The notes beneath the pieces were generated by a model, which saw nothing but the letters and a program-made list of their open reading frames with translations, was not told where the DNA came from and did no database searches. From contig CALGMA010000006.1 in assembly GCA_937959265.1 (NCBI GenBank), positions 62,001 through 126,000 of the forward strand: 64,000 bases of DNA, in the 5' to 3' direction. Made by a program: the position numbers and the translations under genes. Source of the DNA: an uncultured Anaerolineae bacterium (GTDB taxonomy: Bacteria; Chloroflexota; Anaerolineae; J036; Brachytrichaceae). Of this stretch, positions 7,547 through 14,232 are shown piece by piece (positions within the stretch are counted from its first letter, which is position 1; each line of letters begins with the position of its first letter).

Positions 7547-9907
7547 TCAGACATCCGGCTCCCAGTCGAAGAACAGCTCCTGTGGCGGCTTGTCGCGCAC
7601 TTCCTCGGTTTCGCGGCGGTGCAGCAACGCCGTCTTGACGATCAGGCGCAGGCGCGCCCAATTGTCCACCGTCACCGGCACGGGCTTGACCATCTCGCCT
7701 TTGGCATACTTTGCCGCATTCCGGCCGATCTGCTCGAAGATCTCCAGCGTCAAGCTAGGCGAGAACGAGAACAGTTCCAGGTTGTGCAGCCGGGGCATGC
7801 CGCGCTTGTGAATGACCGCCGTGCCGCGACTCTGCAGGCCAATGCCGATGCCGCTGCCGCTGTAGCTCGACGCAGTGAAGCCGAGCTGAGCGCAGTCGCT
7901 GGTGTGATAAGCCTTGATTAGCCGGGCGACCATGCCTTCCTTGGCGACGCCAGTGAAGATCGCTTTGAGCACGTCTTCATGGTCAAGGCCGTTAATCGTC
8001 TTAGTCAGCGCGGTACCGAAGGCCGGGCCGACGCACACGATGACCTCGTTGAAACGCCCCTCTTTGGCCTCGCCGATCTCGCGCAGGTTTTCTAACGGCG
8101 CGCCGATGCGGTCGGCGATGAAGTCACGCGGCGACCGGGCCTGCGGCAGCCGCTGTATTTCGCGCCACCGCTCATCGCTCACGCGATAGCCCGTGCCCGG
8201 GCCGGCATAGTCGTTCGGATCGGTGAGGGCGCTGAGCACGCGAAAAGGAGAGGGTGGGAGCGGGGAGTCTGGAGTTGACGGGTGAGCGAGCGCATCGTTC
8301 GCGCCAACGGTCGCGTCGAACGCCTTTACCCCATCGTATTCCTTGTGCCCTTCGCGGCTTGAGACGAAAATCGCCGACGGTTGCAGGTAGTCGCCCAGTG
8401 TGCGCTGGCGCAGCATCTCGTCCAAGTTGGCGGCGATGCGCGCGAACCCGCGCCGGCGCAGCGCGACGATCACATCACGTGCGTCCTGCCTCCCTTCCAG
8501 GAAGCGATCGGCAGCGGCCAGGTCGGCGACGATGTCGCGCGGCGGCATGTCATCGCTGCCATGGGCGACGACGGCGGCTTCTACTTCTTCGTCGCGGATC
8601 TCCGGGAAGCCCAGCTCCGCGTAGACGGCTTGCACCGCGCGGGCAGCCTCACGGCGCGCGGCCAACACCTCCGCCTCGCGCACCGGCCGCAGCCCCCCGT
8701 CTATCTGCATGTCGCGCTGGAGCACGTTGTAGTCATCGAAGTCTTCGGCGTCGAAGTTGCCGCCGCCGAACATGTTATCGCGGCGCGGCACAGCGCTGTA
8801 GCCGCTGAAGATGAAGTCCGTGCCGGGGATGAACTGCAGCATGAGTTTGGCGCTTTTGCGAATGGCGCTGTGGCTGGCCAGCGCGTCATTGCCGCTGGCG
8901 ACCTCCAGGCCGAGCATGGCGGCGATCAGGTTCTCGGCCAGCACCGCGCGCACGCCGCCCGGCAAGCTCTCCGGCAGCGCGATGCACGAAATCGAGCCGT
9001 TCTGAACGCCCTGGCTGCCGGCGCCGCGCGCCACGCACAGGCAGCGCGCCTCCAGATACAACATGCTCTTGCCCTCGCTGCTGCCCATCAACGCTTCGCT
9101 GCCGGTGCCGCTGGTGAAGCGTACCTTCACGCCGCGCGAGGCATACGCGCTGGCGAGGAATGCCTTGCTCCACGGCGTATCGTCGCCGTCCACGAAGCTA
9201 CGTTCGGTGCCATACACGCTGAGCGTCTCGGCGTAGCTGGTCAGCCCCTTCATCGCCAGGCGCAGGCCCATGCTCTCTTCGATGGCGCACTGGGTGAGCA
9301 CGCCGCCCCAGCCGGTCTGCGAGCCGACCAGCACGCACAATGCGTTCAGCGGCGCCATGCGCGCTACGCCGACGGTGGTCTCGATCTCGGCGAAGCCGCG
9401 CAGGGCCGCTTCGGCAGCGTCGGCGGCCAGCAACGTGGGATTCTCGCGTCGGTTGGTGACGTGCGCCTGATTGGCCGGCGTCCTGCGCACGCGCATCTTG
9501 GCCAAGCCCATCATCATCTCTAGGACGCTCATGTGGCGCGCGATCTCGCACAGCTTGGCCGGCGTACAGCCCAGGGCCAAACGGCGCACTGCACCGGCGG
9601 AGACGTTGATATCCACGAGCATGCGCGCGATTTGCAACGATGGCGTGTCCATGGCCTCTTCGGCCACGCACAGGTCGAGAAAGTGGTCGGCGATGAACGT
9701 ATCGAGCGCATCAAACTGTTCGCGCGGCTTGCCATCCATCTCCACCACCCACTTCTTCTGAGAGCCGGCCGGGGAGAGGATCAGCGAAGGCTGAGGATCG
9801 TTCGGCCCATCGGCGACGATCAGGCCGGCGTCGGGCCATGCTTCGACGAAGGTCTCTTTGTTGATGTCGCGTTCGGCCAGCAGGGCGAAGCGTTTGGACT
9901 GAGTCAT
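7547..9907 (-). CDS. pduCD: Adenosylcobalamin-dependent diol/glycerol dehydratase, fused large and medium subunits
   Basis: A 786-residue fusion. Residues about 1-590 are the large subunit: MTQSKRFALLAERDINKE, EMMMGLAKMRVRRTPANQAH, YGTERSFVDGDDTPWSKAF, and the end block NDYAGPGTGYRVSDERW. The rest is the medium subunit: VIVCVGPAFGTALTKTINGL, TSDCAQLGF, SGSGIGIGLQSRGTAVIHKR, NLELFSFSPSLTLE and GRNAAKYAKGE. The enzyme converts 1,2-diols or glycerol to aldehydes. A Pro/Ser-rich insert of about 35 residues sits before the large-subunit end. The medium subunit's usual N-terminal microcompartment-targeting stretch is absent. No reactivase (DdrA/B, PduG/H), shell or B12 gene is nearby. Start at 9907 by homology; an upstream ATG at 9952 is possible, and neither has a clear ribosome-binding site. 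Confidence 0.95.
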   Translation of the reverse strand: MTQSKRFALLAERDINKETFVEAWPDAGLIVADGPNDPQPSLILSPAGSQKKWVVEMDGKPREQFDALDTFIADHFLDLCVAEEAMDTPSLQIARMLVDINVSAGAVRRLALGCTPAKLCEIARHMSVLEMMMGLAKMRVRRTPANQAHVTNRRENPTLLAADAAEAALRGFAEIETTVGVARMAPLNALCVLVGSQTGWGGVLTQCAIEESMGLRLAMKGLTSYAETLSVYGTERSFVDGDDTPWSKAFLASAYASRGVKVRFTSGTGSEALMGSSEGKSMLYLEARCLCVARGAGSQGVQNGSISCIALPESLPGGVRAVLAENLIAAMLGLEVASGNDALASHSAIRKSAKLMLQFIPGTDFIFSGYSAVPRRDNMFGGGNFDAEDFDDYNVLQRDMQIDGGLRPVREAEVLAARREAARAVQAVYAELGFPEIRDEEVEAAVVAHGSDDMPPRDIVADLAAADRFLEGRQDARDVIVALRRRGFARIAANLDEMLRQRTLGDYLQPSAIFVSSREGHKEYDGVKAFDATVGANDALAHPSTPDSPLPPSPFRVLSALTDPNDYAGPGTGYRVSDERWREIQRLPQARSPRDFIADRIGAPLENLREIGEAKEGRFNEVIVCVGPAFGTALTKTINGLDHEDVLKAIFTGVAKEGMVARLIKAYHTSDCAQLGFTASSYSGSGIGIGLQSRGTAVIHKRGMPRLHNLELFSFSPSLTLEIFEQIGRNAAKYAKGEMVKPVPVTVDNWARLRLIVKTALLHRRETEEVRDKPPQELFFDWEPDV

Positions 9908-10045
9908 GGCAGGCGTAGTGTACGGGAAGTTGGCGGGCGTTGCGCCGTTCACTCACTCATTTGTGCGCCTCGACGATTGCGATTACATTTCCACACTTGT
10001 AGGCGTAACCGGATTCGGACATTCTTTACCCAAGAGGAGAAAACG

Positions 10046-11371
10046 ATGAAAAGGCAATCCCTTCTTCTATTTGCAGCCAGTCTGACAGTCTGTGCTTTGC
10101 TGGCGGCCTGCGCGGCGCCGGCACAACCGGCGGCGCCGGCTCAGCCCACTTCACCCACACAGGCACCGGCTCAGCCCACCCAGCCACCCGCCGAGCCGAC
10201 ACAGGCGCCGGCCGAACCGACGCAAGCGCCCGCGCCGGCCACCGGCCCCGGAACGGTGGTGATCCCATCGGGCAGCAAGATCCGCATCGGTGGCTCGTTC
10301 GCGCTCACCGGCCCAATCCCTGACCCCGGCAAGGACATCCGCCAGGGTGCGGAGATTGCCATTGACGACGCCAACGCCGCCGGCGGCGTGAACGGTTTCA
10401 TGTTCGAGTTGGTCGCCGAGGACGGCGCATGCTCCGGCGATCAGGGCACAGTGGTGGGCAACAAGTTCGCTGCCGATCCGACGATCGTCGCGGTGACCGG
10501 CGGCACGTGCTCCGGCGAGACCTTCGGCTTGAAGCCAATCCTGCTCAAGGCGCGCATCCCGTTCGTCTCGCCCAGCGCTACCAACCCGGCCGTGACCGGC
10601 GAAGACTGCGATGTGTGCAACCGCGTGGCGCTTAGCGACGCGTTACAGGGCGAGGTGGACGCCGACTTCGTATTCAACAAGCTGGGCTTCAAGAAGGTGG
10701 CCGTGATGCACGACAGCTCCGACTACGGCAAAGGCGTCGCCGAAATCTTCCGGGATGCCTTCCAGAAGTTGGGCGGCGAGGTGATCGCCTTCGAAGGCGC
10801 AAAGGTGGGCGACACCGACTTCCGCGCGCCGCTCACCAAGATCGGCGCCGGCCAGCCCGACCTGATCTTCTTCGGCGGCTACGCCACCGAGGCCGCGCTG
10901 ATCGCGCAGCAGATGAAGGAAGTGGCCGGCCTGGAGAACGCCAAGTTCATGGGCGTGGACGGCGCATATACCCAGCAGTATCTCGACACGGCCGGCGCCG
11001 CCGCCGAAGGCACGTATATGTCCTTCGTGGCCGGCGACACGCAGAAGGACAAGATGGACGCCTTCGTCGAGAAATACGTGGCCAAGTTCGGCATCGAGCC
11101 GAGCAAGCTCGGCCCGTTCCACGGCCAGTCGTACGATTCGGTGCTGCTCATCGTCGAGGCGATCAAGAAGGTCGCGCAGACCGACTCGGCCGGCAACCTG
11201 GTGATTGACCGCGAGGCGCTGATCAAGGCCATCCGCGGGACATCTGGCCTGGAAGGCATCACCGGCACGCTGACCTGCAGCCCGATCGGCGAATGCGGTG
11301 CGGGTGGCGTGCAGGTGTTCACCGTCGAGAACGGCGCGTTCAAGCAGATCTTCGGCTTCGGCTTGCAGTAA
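10046..11371 (+). CDS. Branched-chain amino-acid type ABC transporter, substrate-binding lipoprotein (LivK-like)
   Basis: A 441-residue lipoprotein: signal helix, lipobox LAAC (Cys about 23), then a roughly 45-residue Ala/Gln/Pro/Thr-rich tether before the type 1 periplasmic-binding domain. That domain begins KIRIGGSFALTGPIPDPG and continues with RQGAEIAIDDANAAGGVNG and KKVAVMHDSSDYGKGVAEIF, typical of LivK/amide-binding proteins. Start at 10046 from the strong ribosome-binding site AAGAGGAGAAAACG just upstream. It heads an operon with two permeases. A Cys pair (GACSGD, GGTCSGET) may form a disulfide. The ligand is unknown: branched-chain amino acids, amides and aromatic acids are all seen in this family. 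Confidence 0.92.
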   Translation: MKRQSLLLFAASLTVCALLAACAAPAQPAAPAQPTSPTQAPAQPTQPPAEPTQAPAEPTQAPAPATGPGTVVIPSGSKIRIGGSFALTGPIPDPGKDIRQGAEIAIDDANAAGGVNGFMFELVAEDGACSGDQGTVVGNKFAADPTIVAVTGGTCSGETFGLKPILLKARIPFVSPSATNPAVTGEDCDVCNRVALSDALQGEVDADFVFNKLGFKKVAVMHDSSDYGKGVAEIFRDAFQKLGGEVIAFEGAKVGDTDFRAPLTKIGAGQPDLIFFGGYATEAALIAQQMKEVAGLENAKFMGVDGAYTQQYLDTAGAAAEGTYMSFVAGDTQKDKMDAFVEKYVAKFGIEPSKLGPFHGQSYDSVLLIVEAIKKVAQTDSAGNLVIDREALIKAIRGTSGLEGITGTLTCSPIGECGAGGVQVFTVENGAFKQIFGFGLQ

Positions 11372-11389
11372 GCTCGCCTCTCTCACACC

Positions 11390-11431
11390 CCACATGTCCC
11401 TCTCCTATCTGTGCAGGAGAGGGACATGTGG
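11390..11431 (+). promoter_or_regulatory. Perfect 17-bp-arm hairpin between binding-protein and permease genes
   Basis: Arms CCACATGTCCCTCTCCT (11390-11406) and its exact complement (11415-11431) flank an 8-base loop. No T-run follows, so it is more likely an mRNA stabiliser or processing/attenuation element than a full terminator. It would favour higher levels of the binding protein than of the permeases. Confidence 0.75.
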
Positions 11432-11453
11432 AAGATTGTTTCAAAGCCGCATC

Positions 11454-12524
11454 GTGTCCCAATCCCTCGTCGTCACACCCAATCTGCAACGCCGCGCACA
11501 GACCGCGCGCTGGATCGCACGCGCGATCGCGCTGCTGATCTGCGCCCTGGTGATCGTGCGCGCGATTACTGTCAGCCTGGCCGAGGGCTACCCCCTGACG
11601 TTTTGGGCGTCGCAGTTGGTGAACGGGCTGGTGCTGGGCGGCGTGTATGCGCTAGTGGCGCTGGGCTATACGCTGGTGTACGGCATCCTGCTGATGATCA
11701 ACTTCGCGCACGGCGAAGTGATGATGATCGGCGGCGTGGCCGGCTTCTTTGCGTTGCAGCTCGCGCAGGCGCTGGGGTGGATGCGCGGCCCGGCCGGCCT
11801 GGTCGCGGTCGCGCTGTTGATCGTGATGGGGATCGGCATGATCGGCGCGATGCTCACCGGCGTCACGCTCGAGCGCATCGCCTATCGCCCGTTGCGCAAC
11901 GCGCCTCGGCTGGTGCCGCTGATCAGCGCAATCGGCGCATCGCTGTTCCTGCAGTATTCCGTCCTGCTTGTCTTCGGGGTCAGCCCACTGGTGTATCAGC
12001 GGCCGGCGCTCATCTCCGGCGGCTTCCGCATCGGGCCGGTTTTCATCCCCTACACCGGCCTGATCATCTTTGTGACGTCGCTGGCGCTCATGGGCGCGCT
12101 GTTCGTCATCGTCCAACGCACGCGGCTGGGTCGGGCGATGCGCGCCGTCGCCGCCGATCGCGACACCGCTGCGTTGATGGGCGTGGACGTGAATCAGATC
12201 ATTACCTTCACGTTCCTGCTCGGCTCGGCACTGGCCGGCGCGGCGGGCGTGATGCTGGGCTTCCACAACTCAGTCATCAAATTCAACAGCGGCTTCATCC
12301 CCGGCCTCAAAGCCTTCACCGCTGCCGTGATGGGTGGCATCGGCAACATTCCCGGCGCGATGGTCGGCGCGCTAGTGCTGGGCATCGCCGAATCCATCGG
12401 GCCGAGCGCGCTCGGCATTCCGGCTGAGTACAAGGACATCATCGCCTTCGTCCTGCTGGTGCTGGTGCTGATCTTCCGGCCGCAGGGTCTGCTGGGCGAA
12501 GCGCTTGCCGAGAAGAAGGTATGA
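11454..12524 (+). CDS. Branched-chain amino-acid type ABC transporter permease (LivH-like)
   Basis: About 356 residues with eight or more membrane segments. The LivH hallmark VNGLVLGGVYALVALGYTLVYG followed by MINFAHGEVMMIG is present, and GFIPGLKAFTAAVMGGIGNI near the C-terminus is the conserved cytoplasmic loop that contacts the ATPase. GTG at 11454 was chosen since it lies just after the hairpin and before the first helix; a longer in-frame frame overlaps the upstream gene and is not LivH-like. Start is uncertain because no ribosome-binding site is evident. Its stop overlaps the next start (ATGA). Confidence 0.88.
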   Translation: MSQSLVVTPNLQRRAQTARWIARAIALLICALVIVRAITVSLAEGYPLTFWASQLVNGLVLGGVYALVALGYTLVYGILLMINFAHGEVMMIGGVAGFFALQLAQALGWMRGPAGLVAVALLIVMGIGMIGAMLTGVTLERIAYRPLRNAPRLVPLISAIGASLFLQYSVLLVFGVSPLVYQRPALISGGFRIGPVFIPYTGLIIFVTSLALMGALFVIVQRTRLGRAMRAVAADRDTAALMGVDVNQIITFTFLLGSALAGAAGVMLGFHNSVIKFNSGFIPGLKAFTAAVMGGIGNIPGAMVGALVLGIAESIGPSALGIPAEYKDIIAFVLLVLVLIFRPQGLLGEALAEKKV

Positions 12525-14221
12525 CTGCTGTTGAGCGCCATCCACGCGGCATTCGCATCGGGCTGATCGGGTTCGGCATCCTGGCCTACCTGACGCTGAT
12601 CGGGTTGCCCGGTCGCTTTGAAGCGAGCGCGCCGATCGTCATGGCGATCGTGGCCGCGATAGGCGTTGGCCTGGCGTTGCGCAGCGACGCGCAGCGTCAC
12701 CCGCCGGCGGTGGTCTTGCGCCAGGCGCTGATCGCCGGTGTGATCGGTGGGACGCTCATCGCCATCCTGGTGGGAGTCTTCGCGGCGCTGTTGGGCAGCG
12801 GGGTGCGCATCCAGCCGGTGCTCGACAAGATCACCCCACCCAACGTGGCAGCGTGGTATGGCCTGCCCGCACTGGCCGTCGCGCGCGGCCAGCTCGCCGC
12901 ATTCGACTTCCTGCGCCCGGCCCTCGTTGTGCTGCTGGGCAGCCTCGCCGGCGGCGCGGTAGCTATTGCTGCGCATCGCGCCGTAGCAGTCCGCTCCGGC
13001 GGCGCGCGCGTCCCGGCGCAAACGCGCTGGGTCGTCATCGCGTTGCCGTTCGTCCTGTTGCTCGCCGTCATCGTCCTCGGCCAGCCGGCGGTCACCATCG
13101 GCGGCGGCAACAAGGGAACCCTGCGTTTGTTGCTGGCGATGCTCGCCGTCGCCGCCGGATTGTTCGCCGTGCGCGCGGCAAGGATCGGCCGTGAGCGCGG
13201 GGTGATTTCGGTCGCGCTATTGGCCGGATTGGTGGCACTGCCCTTCCTGCTCGACCAATTTCAGAACGCGGTGATGGGGATCGTGTTCATCTTCGTGATG
13301 ATGGGGCTGGGGCTGAACATCGTGGTGGGCTATGCCGGCTTGCTGGACCTGGGCTATGTGGCTTTCTTCGCCATCGGCGCGTATGCGTATGCCTTCCTTT
13401 CTGCGCCGTTCTCGTCCCCGTGGTTCAGCCAGCAACTGGCCGCTCTGGGGTTGCCAACCAGCCAACCGCTGCTCAGCTTCTGGCAGTCCATCCCGATCGT
13501 CATGATCCTGGCGGCGATCGGCGGCATCTTGCTGGGCACGCCGGTGCTGCGGCTGCGCGGCGATTACCTCGCCATCGTCACCCTCGGCTTTGGCGAGATC
13601 ATCCGGCTGTTCATGCTGAACCTGGCCGACTTGACCAACGGCCCGCGCGGCCTTTTGAACCTAGCCCCGCCCACGTTGTTCGGCTATAACCTGGGCAACC
13701 CGCGCGACATCTTCATCCTGGCCTTGCTCGGCACGGCGGTGATCGCGTTCGTGGCGTTTCGGCTGGAGCGCTCGCGCATCGGCCGCGCGTGGGTGGCCAT
13801 CCGTGAGGATGAGGACGTCGCCCAAGCGATGGGGATAGACTTGGTGCGCACCAAGCTGATGGCGTTCGCCATCGGCGCGACCTTCGCCGGCATGGCCGGC
13901 CAGCTCTACGCCGCGCGACAGGTCAACATCTTCCCCGACAATTTCTCACTGTTTGTCTCGATTGACGCGCTGGCGCTGATCATCGTGGGCGGCATGGGCA
14001 GCATCCCCGGCGTGGTGCTGGGCGCGATCACCCTGAAAGGGCTGCCGGAAGTGCTGCGCGGCGTGGACGAATACCGCATTGTCCTCTTTGCTGCGCTACT
14101 CGTCGTAATGATGATCGTGCGCCCCGAAGGGTTACTGCCTTCGGAACGTCGGCGCTTGGAGCTGCACGGCGAGAGCGACGCCGCAACTGAGCAGACCACC
14201 CCGACATCCGAAGCAGCCTAG
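12521..14221 (+). CDS. Branched-chain amino-acid type ABC transporter permease (LivM-like) with long N-terminal extension
   Basis: A 566-residue permease; LivM proteins are usually 300-430 residues. The core begins near residue 230 with LGLNIVVGYAGLLDLGYVAF and continues with RLRGDYLAIVTLGFGEIIRL and ALIIVGGMGSIPGVVLGA. The first roughly 230 residues contain several extra predicted membrane helices, exceeding the N-terminal module of enteric LivM. It overlaps the LivH-like gene by four bases. No LivG or LivF follows; a P-type ATPase starts 11 bp later. ATP must come from ATPases encoded elsewhere, possibly the LivG/LivF pair at 41-42.5 kb (inference). Confidence 0.9.
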   Translation: MTAVERHPRGIRIGLIGFGILAYLTLIGLPGRFEASAPIVMAIVAAIGVGLALRSDAQRHPPAVVLRQALIAGVIGGTLIAILVGVFAALLGSGVRIQPVLDKITPPNVAAWYGLPALAVARGQLAAFDFLRPALVVLLGSLAGGAVAIAAHRAVAVRSGGARVPAQTRWVVIALPFVLLLAVIVLGQPAVTIGGGNKGTLRLLLAMLAVAAGLFAVRAARIGRERGVISVALLAGLVALPFLLDQFQNAVMGIVFIFVMMGLGLNIVVGYAGLLDLGYVAFFAIGAYAYAFLSAPFSSPWFSQQLAALGLPTSQPLLSFWQSIPIVMILAAIGGILLGTPVLRLRGDYLAIVTLGFGEIIRLFMLNLADLTNGPRGLLNLAPPTLFGYNLGNPRDIFILALLGTAVIAFVAFRLERSRIGRAWVAIREDEDVAQAMGIDLVRTKLMAFAIGATFAGMAGQLYAARQVNIFPDNFSLFVSIDALALIIVGGMGSIPGVVLGAITLKGLPEVLRGVDEYRIVLFAALLVVMMIVRPEGLLPSERRRLELHGESDAATEQTTPTSEAA

Positions 14222-14232
14222 CCCAATACGCT

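Noticed and set aside
8381..9523. 380-codon open frame opposite the diol dehydratase
   Set aside because: It is antisense to strongly conserved dehydratase sequence; the His/Ala/Arg-rich composition is typical of reverse frames in GC-rich genes.
7547..9907. Frameshift or sequencing error joining two dehydratase genes
   Set aside because: The frame is continuous, with a sensible linker between complete large- and medium-subunit sequences, and both parts keep conserved blocks.
9908..10045. Cobalamin riboswitch before the B12-dependent dehydratase
   Set aside because: The gap is only about 140 bp and shared by two divergent genes; I see no B12-box-like conserved sequence.
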